Shown here one piece after another: positions 38,114 to 46,144 of a stretch of DNA of 64,000 nt. The stretch comes from Melioribacteraceae bacterium. GTDB lineage: Bacteria; Bacteroidota; Ignavibacteria; Ignavibacteriales; Melioribacteraceae. The position numbers and the translations under genes were made by a program. The stretch lies in the NCBI GenBank assembly GCA_019638015.1, contig JAHBUP010000001.1:3194424-3258423 (forward strand), in the 5' to 3' direction. The notes under the pieces are model-generated. The model made no database searches. It was not told the DNA's origin and saw nothing but the letters and a program-made list of their open reading frames with translations. Position 1 is the stretch's first letter. Every line of letters begins with the position of its first letter.

Positions 38114-38378
38114 TTTCACTCCTAATAAATTCAATTATAATTATTCCTAACAATCAAATCATATTGTTTTCAAAGCTCAAATTCAATTCATTTGTCACAA
38201 ACTTGATGCAAGGTAACTATTTAACCAAGTCCAAGTAAAGCAGATTTTTAGCATGTTTAATCTATATTTCTGTTAAAAAAATGCAACTACACAATCGGGT
38301 GGTTATAAATCAGTGGAAATTGATAATTTTCTTATGATTCAATTAACAGTAATATTTATAATATAAAAAGTCTTCAAT
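38114..38378. other. Divergent intergenic region between amidase and MurQ operons
   Basis: This 265-bp AT-rich stretch lies between divergent operons and must hold both promoters. The dyad at 38285-38304 sits 75 bp before the GNAT gene ATG (38379). Downstream of the dyad an AT-rich run (GATAATTTTC) could be a -10/-7-type box, but I am not confident. No other structure stands out. Confidence 0.65.
38285..38304. promoter_or_regulatory. Dyad operator 4 (murQ / amidase divergent promoter)
   Basis: AACTACAC-AATC-GGGTGGTT. The first arm is identical to that of the perfect site at 18324, and the second arm is identical to the minus-strand reading of the 22337 site. It has the same 8-4-8 geometry. 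It is placed to control the GNAT-MurQ-serine hydrolase operon, the propeller-amidase-NagB operon, or both. Confidence 0.65.
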
Positions 38379-38987
38379 ATGAATTTCTCAATTAGACCCT
38401 ATCAGAAATCTGATTACGCAAAGTTATATGAAATTTGTCTGAGAACCGGCGATAGTGGAAAAGATGCCTCCGGTATTTACACTGATCCACTTTTACTTGG
38501 GCATATTTATGTTGCCCCCTATGTTATATTTCATCCTGAGCTGGCTTTTATTATTACAAATAATAATATTCCAATTGGGTACATCGTTGGCACTTCAGAT
38601 TCTACGCAATTTTACCAAACCACCGAGCAGAAGTGGTTTCCTCCGTTAAGGGAAAAATATCCATTCCCCAAGGAGAGTGATAGTAGTGCCGACGCAAGAA
38701 TTATTAGGTTGATTCATAAAGGTCATCCTCCTAAAGCTGAACTTTTGGATTACCCGGCTCATCTCCATATCGATATTTTACCTGAGGGACAAGGGCATGG
38801 ATTAGGTAAGAAATTAATTCATATTTTTGCTGAGAAGTTAATTGAGCTGGGAGTAAAAGCGCTTCATTTGGAAGTTGGCAAAAAAAATAAGAATGCTCAA
38901 TTATTCTATGAAAAAGTTGGATTTAATATTATTAAAGAATTTGAATATTCAATAGCGTATGGAATGCAATTAACAAGAGGAAAATAA
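38379..38987 (+). CDS. GNAT-family N-acetyltransferase (OGA C-terminal-like)
   Basis: The 202-residue GNAT protein has the acetyl-CoA-binding loop GQGHGLGKKLI and the C-terminal NKNAQLFYEKVGF typical of the family. The sequence around HIYVAPYVIFHPELAFI and EQKWFPPLREKYPFPKE resembles the bacterial acetyltransferases related to the C-terminal domain of O-GlcNAcase. It lies directly before murQ (19-bp gap) in an operon. A role in acetylating an amino sugar or a muropeptide-derived compound is plausible but unproven. Confidence 0.8.
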   Translation: MNFSIRPYQKSDYAKLYEICLRTGDSGKDASGIYTDPLLLGHIYVAPYVIFHPELAFIITNNNIPIGYIVGTSDSTQFYQTTEQKWFPPLREKYPFPKESDSSADARIIRLIHKGHPPKAELLDYPAHLHIDILPEGQGHGLGKKLIHIFAEKLIELGVKALHLEVGKKNKNAQLFYEKVGFNIIKEFEYSIAYGMQLTRGK

Positions 38988-39006
38988 TCTGATTCGGAAA
39001 CTAAAA

Positions 39007-39930
39007 ATGACAAAAAGTAAAAAACTGTTTGATGAAATAAGCGCTCTAGCTACAGAACAAAGAAATAAAAATTCGATGAATATCGATAATGAAAGCATTG
39101 CCGGTATTTTAAAGATCATAAATAATGAAGATAAGACAATTCCATTGGCGGTTGAAAATGAACTGCCATATATTGAAAAAGCTGTTGAACATATAGTTCA
39201 TGCATTAAAGAATGGAGGTCGTCTTCTTTATTTTGGAGCAGGCACAAGTGGAAGATTGGGAGTTGTTGACGCCTCTGAATGTCCCCCGACTTTCGGAACG
39301 CCATTTGGATTAATTGAAGGATATATTGCCGGCGGAAAAGAAGCTATGTTTCGCGCGCAAGAAGGAGCCGAGGATTTTGAAGAGAATGGAGCCGGTGATG
39401 TGGTAAAAGCTGAGGTGACAGATAAAGATGTAGTCTGTGGTATCGCCGCGAGCCGCCGAACTCCTTATGTAATTGGAGCCATAAAGAAGGCGCATGAACT
39501 GGGCGCAAAAACATTGTATGTTACTTGCACTCCCCGCTCTACTTTTAATATTGATAATGTTGATGTGGCAATTTGTGTTGATGTGGGTCCCGAGGTTATT
39601 ATGGGTTCAACAAGAATGAAAAGTGGAACGGCTCAAAAATTAGTTTTAAATATGCTCACTACAGCTTCGATGGTTAGAATGGGAAAAGTTTATGAGAATA
39701 TGATGATTGATCTGCAGATGACGAATAAAAAACTGGTAGAACGATCAAAAAAAATTATTATGACAATTACCGGCGTTGATTATGAGAGCGCAGAGGATTA
39801 TTTGATAAAATCGAAGGGTCATGTAAAAACAGCATTGGTTATGATTCTTGCTAATGTTAATTATGAAGAAGCGCAGCTGCGGCTTCAAAGAGCAGATGGC
39901 TTTGTAAGAAAAGCAATTTTGGATAATTAA
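39007..39930 (+). CDS. murQ: N-acetylmuramic acid 6-phosphate etherase
   Basis: The 307-residue SIS-domain protein matches MurQ closely: FGAGTSGRLGVVDASECPPTF with catalytic-type Glu91 and EGAED (Glu122), matching Glu83 and Glu114 of the E. coli enzyme in spacing. It removes the lactyl ether from MurNAc-6-P to give GlcNAc-6-P and D-lactate. This links the kinase at 26827 to NagB/PIG-L at 32361. It sits between the GNAT gene and the serine hydrolase gene, 8 bp before the latter. Confidence 0.93.
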   Translation: MTKSKKLFDEISALATEQRNKNSMNIDNESIAGILKIINNEDKTIPLAVENELPYIEKAVEHIVHALKNGGRLLYFGAGTSGRLGVVDASECPPTFGTPFGLIEGYIAGGKEAMFRAQEGAEDFEENGAGDVVKAEVTDKDVVCGIAASRRTPYVIGAIKKAHELGAKTLYVTCTPRSTFNIDNVDVAICVDVGPEVIMGSTRMKSGTAQKLVLNMLTTASMVRMGKVYENMMIDLQMTNKKLVERSKKIIMTITGVDYESAEDYLIKSKGHVKTALVMILANVNYEEAQLRLQRADGFVRKAILDN

Positions 39931-39938
39931 AACTATAC

Positions 39939-41186
39939 ATGAAGAATATAATATTTTCACTTTTTCTTTTTACTGTATTCACTTCGGGAGTCCTTTATTC
40001 TCAAAACAATTTAATTGAGAAATTACTTTTTGAGAATCAGAAACAATTTGAGAATGTTTTAAAAAATATTGACACATTCGAAGTACAAATTATTTATACG
40101 CAGATAGATAGAGATGAAAATAACTTTCCCGCTTTCACTACTCATAAATATAGAGTAAATCCCCGCAACTACTTCTACCCCGCCAGCACGGTAAAGCTGC
40201 CGGCGGCAATTCTGTCGTTGGAAAAATTAAATAACCTAAACATAGTTGGACTGAATAAATATACTCCCTTAAAAGTTGATAGCGCGAGTGAAAGACAAAA
40301 AGCGGTAACTGTTGATTCATCTTCTGAATCGGGGCTCCCATCAATCGCTCATTACATTAAGAAAGTTTTTTTGGTAAGTGATAATGACGCATATAATCGG
40401 CTATATGAGTTTTTAGGACAATCGGCCATAAATGAGAATCTTCATAATAAAGGTTATAGTGATGTAAAAATCCTTCACCGGTTTCAAGGCGGCTTAACTT
40501 CCGAGGATAATAGAATTACAAATCCTTTCACTTTTTATGAGAATGATAGAGTGATCTATAGACAAGAAGAGGCGCGGAACACAAATACTTACAATATTGA
40601 ACTCGATGGATTATCAAAAGGTATAGGATACTTAAATTCAGCTGATGAAATTGTATATAAACCTTTCGATTTTTCTGCACGCAACTACATCTCGCTTGAA
40701 TCTTTGCATGAAATTTTAAAAGCGGTAATCTTTCCGGAATCAATTACTCGCGAGAGGCGATTCAATTTAACAGATGACGATTATAATTTTTTATATAAAT
40801 ATATGTCAATGTTACCCAAAGAAAGTAAGTATCCCAGCTACGATACATCTTATTATGATAGTTATGTTAAATATTACATGTTTGGAAACTCAAAAGCTCC
40901 AATGCCCGAGAGTATAAGGATTTTCAATAAAGTTGGATTGGCATACGGCTACCTAACCGATATCGCCTACGTTGTCGATTTCGAAAGAAAAATTGAGTTT
41001 ATGCTATCATCCGTAATTCATGTAAATAAAAATAAAATTTACAATGATGGGATTTACGAATACGATGAAATAGGATTACCTTTCTTTGCTGAACTCGGTA
41101 AAATTATTTACAATTACGAATTAGAAAGAGTTAGAAAATTTCCGCCTAATCTCTCAAAGTTCAAATTTAATTACAACTATAATTAG
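39939..41186 (+). CDS. Exported serine hydrolase with class A beta-lactamase fold
   Basis: The 415-residue protein has a signal peptide (1-21) and the penicillin-recognising motifs STVK (Ser83, Lys86 in YPASTVKLPAA) and SDN (147-149 in FLVSDNDAY). A KTG-like box is degenerate (FNKVGLAYGY). The class A beta-lactamase superfamily includes D,D-carboxypeptidase-like relatives and true beta-lactamases. In this setting a murein or muropeptide peptidase is possible, as is an antibiotic-inactivating role. Long inserts between motifs argue against an ordinary beta-lactamase. Third gene of the GNAT-MurQ operon, closed by the hairpin at 41196. Confidence 0.75.
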   Translation: MKNIIFSLFLFTVFTSGVLYSQNNLIEKLLFENQKQFENVLKNIDTFEVQIIYTQIDRDENNFPAFTTHKYRVNPRNYFYPASTVKLPAAILSLEKLNNLNIVGLNKYTPLKVDSASERQKAVTVDSSSESGLPSIAHYIKKVFLVSDNDAYNRLYEFLGQSAINENLHNKGYSDVKILHRFQGGLTSEDNRITNPFTFYENDRVIYRQEEARNTNTYNIELDGLSKGIGYLNSADEIVYKPFDFSARNYISLESLHEILKAVIFPESITRERRFNLTDDDYNFLYKYMSMLPKESKYPSYDTSYYDSYVKYYMFGNSKAPMPESIRIFNKVGLAYGYLTDIAYVVDFERKIEFMLSSVIHVNKNKIYNDGIYEYDEIGLPFFAELGKIIYNYELERVRKFPPNLSKFKFNYNYN

Positions 41187-41195
41187 CACAAATAA

Positions 41196-41239
41196 AAAAC
41201 CTCAGGACTAATAATATCTCGTTAAGTCACCGAGGTTTT
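41196..41239. terminator. Bidirectional hairpin terminator
   Basis: The inverted repeat AAAACCTC / GAGGTTTT encloses a second paired segment (GACT / AGTC). It lies between the serine hydrolase stop (plus) and the symporter stop (minus). Both flanks carry A/T runs, so it can serve both convergent transcription units and marks the right edge of the murein locus. Confidence 0.7.
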
Positions 41240-41285
41240 AAAATCAAATCTTTATTTAATTAAAATAGCTTAAGCCAAATCTTGC

Positions 41286-42923
41286 CTACCAGAAAATTGT
41301 ATATAGTAGAACTAATATAATCAGAATAGCATACGCGCTTATGTTAAATGAAGAATCTGTTCTAAACAATTTTGCTGTAAGTACAAGTCCTTTTGGATCA
41401 TCATCAACCTCTGAAGTTGTTAAACTTACACCAACCATAATTACCATAGTAATTAGCATAGTGTAGAACATCTGATCCATCCAGGGTAAATTTACAATTG
41501 TAGCTTTTAAAACAAGTGCAACCACTATTGAAGAGAGGGCGCCAATTATAGCGGCTTTATTTGTGGTTTTTTTCCAGAATAATCCCATCAAAAAGATTGC
41601 AAGAATTCCCGGGCTTACAAGTCCTGTATATTCTTGTATGTACTGAAACATCTGAGGAATATTTCCCATAATTGGAGCGAGTGCAATCGCAATAACTAAA
41701 GCTGCAGATGCGGTAATTCTGCCTACATTTACTAATTTCTTTTCTGATGCGTTTTTATTTATGTATGGTCTGTAAATATCCATCGTAAAAATTGTGGAAG
41801 TAGAATTTAACATTGAGGCTAAAGATGAGACTATCGCGGCTGTTAATGCGGCAAGGACCAACCCTTGCAGACCGGCCGGAATAAATTTACTGATTAACCA
41901 AGGATATGCTTTATCAAAATTAACACTACCATCTGCTTTTAAGAATGCTTCTGAAACCCCCGGTATTATTGCTGTACCATCAGGTTGAGTGAACATTACA
42001 TAAGCAACTATTCCAGGAATTACTACTATTAAAGGAATAATTAGCTTTAATCCCGCGGCAAAAGCAATTCCCTTTTGTGCTTCTTTTATTGATTTGGCGG
42101 CAAGAGTTCGTTGAATTATATATTGATTGAAACCCCAGTAATATAAATTTGCGACCCACATTCCGCCAATTAGAACCGCAATACCCGGGAGATTAAAAAA
42201 TTCAGGATTATCTCTTGAAAGAATCATATGAAATTTTTCGGGAGCTTTCTCAAACACATGCGAAATCCCATTAATGATTCCACCTTCGGGAGTAACAGCC
42301 GAAAGTGCGAGTACTGAAGTAATTAATCCACCAATAATCAACAATGCAACTTGCACAGCGTCGGTCCATGCCACTGCTGATAAACCACCGTATAACGAAT
42401 AAGCGGCGGCAATAAATGCCAAACCTAATATCGCGTAAAAAATTAAACTGCCGTCACCGGTTCCAATAATTGTGTCTATCGCCTTACCGCCAAGAAATAA
42501 AACTGATGTAAGATTGACGAATATAAATAGCGCAACCCAAAATACAGCTAGTATTGTTTTCAGATTTGTACTAAAGCGCTGCTCAACAAATTGAGGAATT
42601 GTGTAAAGTCCTTTTTCAATAAATATTGGTAGGAAAAATTTTCCGACAATAATAAGAGTGATAGCGGCCATCCATTCATAGGAAGCAATTGCCAATCCAA
42701 TAGCAAAACCAGAACCCGACATGCCAATAAACTGTTCGGCTGAGATATTTGCCGCAATTAGTGACGAGCCAATTGCCCACCAGGGAAGTGATTTTCCAGC
42801 GAGAAAATAATCTTGAGAATCTTTTTGATGCCCTTTCTTGCTTCTTGAAACCCATAAACCGAGAAATACAATAAATACTATATAGGTGATGAATACAGCA
42901 TAATCAATGAACGAAAAGCTCAT
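41286..42923 (-). CDS. Sodium/solute symporter (SSS/SLC5 family)
   Basis: The 545-residue membrane protein has about 14 predicted helices. It carries family signatures such as FLAGKSLPWWAIGSSLIAANIS, ISAEQFIGMSG and GGLSAVAWTDAVQ, typical of Na+/sugar (vSGLT-like) transporters. A strong AGGAG precedes the ATG. It converges on the murQ operon across the terminator at 41196, so it is not co-transcribed with it. It could import sugars such as free amino sugars, but the substrate is not shown by the sequence. It is followed on the minus strand by no further gene of the locus. Confidence 0.85.
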   Translation of the reverse strand: MSFSFIDYAVFITYIVFIVFLGLWVSRSKKGHQKDSQDYFLAGKSLPWWAIGSSLIAANISAEQFIGMSGSGFAIGLAIASYEWMAAITLIIVGKFFLPIFIEKGLYTIPQFVEQRFSTNLKTILAVFWVALFIFVNLTSVLFLGGKAIDTIIGTGDGSLIFYAILGLAFIAAAYSLYGGLSAVAWTDAVQVALLIIGGLITSVLALSAVTPEGGIINGISHVFEKAPEKFHMILSRDNPEFFNLPGIAVLIGGMWVANLYYWGFNQYIIQRTLAAKSIKEAQKGIAFAAGLKLIIPLIVVIPGIVAYVMFTQPDGTAIIPGVSEAFLKADGSVNFDKAYPWLISKFIPAGLQGLVLAALTAAIVSSLASMLNSTSTIFTMDIYRPYINKNASEKKLVNVGRITASAALVIAIALAPIMGNIPQMFQYIQEYTGLVSPGILAIFLMGLFWKKTTNKAAIIGALSSIVVALVLKATIVNLPWMDQMFYTMLITMVIMVGVSLTTSEVDDDPKGLVLTAKLFRTDSSFNISAYAILIILVLLYTIFW

Positions 42924-42969
42924 AAATTCTCCTTCATTTTTATTAAAGAAGTTAGAGATAGAAACAATT

Positions 42970-43329
42970 TTATTTTTTTACAGCATTCCAAACGCCACTC
43001 AGCATGCTGGCATTCCATTTACCAGAACCCGTTTCGTAATTAACTGTTCCTTGGAGTGTGCCAATGTGACCTCCATCGGCAAAAATATCTCCCACAATTA
43101 CTCCATCTTTCGAAACCGTGCCCTTAAAGTTTACTTCATAATTAACCGAGCCGTAAGGGATCACTTTTTTTACATCAAATGTGTTTTGGGGTGAAATACT
43201 AAACTCTACTTTTTCATCGATGGAACCGGATAAATTCATTTCCCATGCTCCTTCGAATGAATCCTTTTGAAAAATAGAGCAGCCGTTCATAAGGGCAATA
43301 ACGATTAATAATAGGAAGATTCTTTTCAT
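42970..43329 (-). CDS. Small lipoprotein of unknown function
   Basis: The 119-residue predicted lipoprotein has the lipobox MNGC (Cys17). The body is a set of short beta strands (EGAWEMNLSGSIDEKVEFSI, GTVSKDGVIVGDIFADGGHIG, WNASMLSGVWNAVK), resembling small beta-barrel or lipocalin-like proteins. I do not recognise a family. The stop of the 234-residue gene upstream (43331) nearly abuts its start, so the two are likely co-transcribed. It precedes the symporter by 46 bp. Confidence 0.7.
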   Translation of the reverse strand: MKRIFLLLIVIALMNGCSIFQKDSFEGAWEMNLSGSIDEKVEFSISPQNTFDVKKVIPYGSVNYEVNFKGTVSKDGVIVGDIFADGGHIGTLQGTVNYETGSGKWNASMLSGVWNAVKK

Positions 43330-43330
43330 T

Positions 43331-44035
43331 TTATTTCTCTTTTTGGTTTAATCCGTATTGTTGAAATAATTCAGTATATTTTTTGTGAACTAGTTTTTTG
43401 AATGTCTCTAGATTATTTATAAAATTAGCGAGCGAGACATTCCCCCCAAAATCAAAAAAGTAACTCACTAATTGTTCGAGATAAATATTTGTTAATTTAG
43501 AAATGAGTCCAAAAGAAACATTCGTATCGTCGTCAAGTTTATCAAGCTTGAACTCCTCATCTGGACGAATTAATTCTTCCTCTTCAAGTAGTGAATAATC
43601 ATCAATCTCATTTTCGAGCTCAATTTTATAGCTCCAAATACGTGCAAGTTGAAATAGAATAGTGATTATTTCTTTAGTCTTCTGTTCACGGGCTTGTTTA
43701 AAAGTCTGGATTGATTTCTCTGAGAGAGTTTTTTCAATGGATTCTATATTAAAATTTTTAAGTATCTCTTCAAGGGAAACTGAATTATTATCTGCGTTGG
43801 CAATATCTTTAAATTTAGAAAGAATATTTTCATCGAATGCAATTTGCTCATCACTTATTATATCATTCGAAACCAGAATCTCCATTATATATTCTTTTTG
43901 CCCGGGGTATTTCCTATCTAAAAATTCTTCGGTTAATTGAAGCGAATCAGCTCCACTGGAAGAGTCATCAAGCAAACTTACCAGATATGATTTAATTTTT
44001 ATAAATACTAAATATGTGTCTATTCCTGAATTCAA
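43331..44035 (-). CDS. Unknown acidic helical protein next to mgtE
   Basis: The 234-residue protein reads from a TTG at 44035 behind a good AAAGGTGA ribosome site. There is no signal peptide or membrane span. It is acidic and mostly helical, with segments such as EEFLDRKYPGQKEYIMEIL and LLEEEELIRPDEEFKLDKL. I recognise no family. The TTG comes 16 bp after the mgtE stop and the lipoprotein starts 1 bp after its own stop, so mgtE, this gene and the lipoprotein form an operon. Confidence 0.72.
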   Translation of the reverse strand: MNSGIDTYLVFIKIKSYLVSLLDDSSSGADSLQLTEEFLDRKYPGQKEYIMEILVSNDIISDEQIAFDENILSKFKDIANADNNSVSLEEILKNFNIESIEKTLSEKSIQTFKQAREQKTKEIITILFQLARIWSYKIELENEIDDYSLLEEEELIRPDEEFKLDKLDDDTNVSFGLISKLTNIYLEQLVSYFFDFGGNVSLANFINNLETFKKLVHKKYTELFQQYGLNQKEK

Positions 44036-44051
44036 TATCTCACCTTTAAAT

Positions 44052-45431
44052 CTACAAAAGAGTACCTTTCAAAAGAACCGCCGCAATTGAAAAGTAAATA
44101 ATTAATCCGGTAACATCCACTAATGTTGCGACAAAGGGAGCCGAAGATGTTGCCGGATCAAATCCCATTTTCTTTAATAAAAAGGGAAGCATCGCACCCA
44201 TTAAACTCCCCCAAACTACTACACCAACTAGGGCAATACTAACTGTAAAACCAACGAATGCCCAATACATACCATAATCTTGAAAAGCATATTGCCAAAT
44301 AGATATTCTTAAAAAACCAATTACTGCTAGTATTAAACCGAGTATAAAACCAACAACCACTTCTCTTCTGAAAACAAAAAACCATTCTTTAAGTGTTATT
44401 TCGCCAAGGGCGAGGGCTCGGATTATTAACGTAGATGCTTGCGAGCCGGAATTTCCACCGCTCGAAATGATAAGAGGAATAAATGCCACTAATACTAGAG
44501 CTTTTTGTATTTCAGTTTCAAAAAAATCCATTGCGGTAGCTGTTAACATTTGTCCTAAAAATAAAATACTTAACCAGCCTATTCTTTTTTTGACCATTCC
44601 AAAAAGATTTGTGGAAGCATAAGTATCCTCGAGTACACCAACAGCACCTAATTTGTGTATATCTTCAGTGGCTTCTTCTTCTGCAATATCAAGAACGTCA
44701 TCAACCGTAACAATACCAACGAGAATATTACTATTATCAACTACGGGAAGTGCGGTTCTATCATATTTCTGAAATACCTGAACTGCAGTTTCTTGATCGT
44801 CATTTACATTTAGAAAAGAATAATTGAGATCCATTAAATCACTTACTCTAGCATTGAGTGGTGAAAGAAGAAATTCTCTAATTTTTATATCATCTTTCAA
44901 AACACCTTTGGAATCGGTAACATAAACAACATTTAAAGTTTCTTTATTTTGGCCATTGGCGCGGATGTAATCTAATGTTTGCTGAACTGTCCAATCTTCT
45001 TTAACAGCAATATAATCGGGAGTCATCAAACGGCCGATAGAATATTCAGGATATCCCAACAATTGCTGTGAGATTTTTCTCTGTTCAGGAGTAAGGTAAT
45101 TTAACATCTGCCTTACTACATTGGGAGGCATCTCCTCAAAAAGAGCGGTTCTGTCATCATCCGCCATTTCATTAAGTACAGATGCAACTTCCTCTTTGCT
45201 CAGCGAATGAATTAATGAGAGCTGTGTTTCAACTTCAAGGTATTCAAAAACATCTGCGGCAAGATCTTTTGGAAGTAGACGAAAAATTATCGCTTCTTCA
45301 TTTTCTTCAATTGAGGTGATGAGATCAGCAATATCAACCGGATCCCAGTCGATCAAAATTTCTTTGAGTTCGACAAAATCTCTGGTTTTAACTAAATCTA
45401 GTATTTCTGGTTTGACAAGCTGTGATAACAT
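44052..45431 (-). CDS. mgtE: MgtE magnesium transporter
   Basis: I chose the ATG at 45431 because a strong AGGAGG lies just before it. The open frame to 45467 has no such site. The 459-residue product has the N-terminal MgtE helical domain (with DIADLITSIEENEEAIIF), two CBS domains (GRLMTPDYIAVKEDWTVQQT and DRTALPVVDNSNILVGIVTV), and five C-terminal membrane helices with the PLIISSGGNSGSQASTLIIR pore region. It imports Mg2+ and is gated by cytosolic Mg2+ via the CBS domains. Confidence 0.93.
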   Translation of the reverse strand: MLSQLVKPEILDLVKTRDFVELKEILIDWDPVDIADLITSIEENEEAIIFRLLPKDLAADVFEYLEVETQLSLIHSLSKEEVASVLNEMADDDRTALFEEMPPNVVRQMLNYLTPEQRKISQQLLGYPEYSIGRLMTPDYIAVKEDWTVQQTLDYIRANGQNKETLNVVYVTDSKGVLKDDIKIREFLLSPLNARVSDLMDLNYSFLNVNDDQETAVQVFQKYDRTALPVVDNSNILVGIVTVDDVLDIAEEEATEDIHKLGAVGVLEDTYASTNLFGMVKKRIGWLSILFLGQMLTATAMDFFETEIQKALVLVAFIPLIISSGGNSGSQASTLIIRALALGEITLKEWFFVFRREVVVGFILGLILAVIGFLRISIWQYAFQDYGMYWAFVGFTVSIALVGVVVWGSLMGAMLPFLLKKMGFDPATSSAPFVATLVDVTGLIIYFSIAAVLLKGTLL

Positions 45432-45621
45432 TCTTGCCTCCTGTCTTGAGGAGATGAAAGGATACACAATTACATAATTCGGTGTTGCAATCTAAAACAG
45501 ATATGCCTAATAAAAAAGACTCGATTAAAAAATTAACAACCTTTTGTTCAATTTACGGATATAAATTTGACAATAATAGTATTGATTTTAATTTGTGGAA
45601 TTATGCAGGGTATGGTGGGTT

Positions 45622-45653
45622 AGAAAAGACGCCCCACTTATAAAAAGTGAGGC
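45622..45653 (-). terminator. Intrinsic terminator of the lectin-like gene
   Basis: A hairpin with 9-bp arms (one mismatch, GCCCCACTT / AAGTGAGGC) and a T-rich tail on the minus strand lies 12 bp after the stop at 45665. The rest of the 233-bp gap up to the mgtE start (45432-45664) is AT-rich and probably carries the mgtE promoter. I see nothing else in it. Confidence 0.8.
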
Positions 45654-45664
45654 ATCGTAATTTG

Positions 45665-46030
45665 TTATTCTTCAGTATGAGCGAGCCAGAAACCGCCAAT
45701 AGAATTAAATTGAGTATCTCCCCAAACTTCTGCTAAAAGTACAAACCCATCTCTAGACACACCGGATGCTTTTAAGTTATATCTAACCTGGGTTGATTTT
45801 TCAGCATCAATTAATGCAGGCATTAATACTACTTTTGGTTTCTTATCGAATGGTTTTGGAAATGTAATTTCATATTCAACCATTCTCTTACCTTGATTTG
45901 AGTGCAAGGTATAGCTTGTACCGTTCTGATCTTTTGAATAAAAGAAGGTTCCGCTCTGAACCTGAACTTGCCCGTATGTAAATGCGGACACAAATACTAA
46001 TAAAGCAAAAATCATTGATATTTTTCTCAT
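45665..46030 (-). CDS. Exported H-type lectin-like small protein
   Basis: The 121-residue protein has a signal peptide (1-20, ending TYGQ). The body (about 48-118) fits the H-type lectin pattern: EITFPKPFDKKPKVVLMPAL, DAEKSTQVRYNLKASGVSRD, then GFVLLAEVWGDTQFNSIGGF with a final WLAH. Family members bind N-acetylgalactosamine-like sugars as trimers. It is monocistronic with its own terminator. The assignment rests on pattern only. Sugar-binding residues were not verified. Confidence 0.6.
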   Translation of the reverse strand: MRKISMIFALLVFVSAFTYGQVQVQSGTFFYSKDQNGTSYTLHSNQGKRMVEYEITFPKPFDKKPKVVLMPALIDAEKSTQVRYNLKASGVSRDGFVLLAEVWGDTQFNSIGGFWLAHTEE

Positions 46031-46144
46031 TATTCCTCCATCTGTTTGTTTGTGATGTATTGGGACGACAATTCAGTTCGTTCTTAAGATTAATTTCTAA
46101 ATTATTAATCTATTTGTCAATTAAAAAACCAGAACAAATATAAA

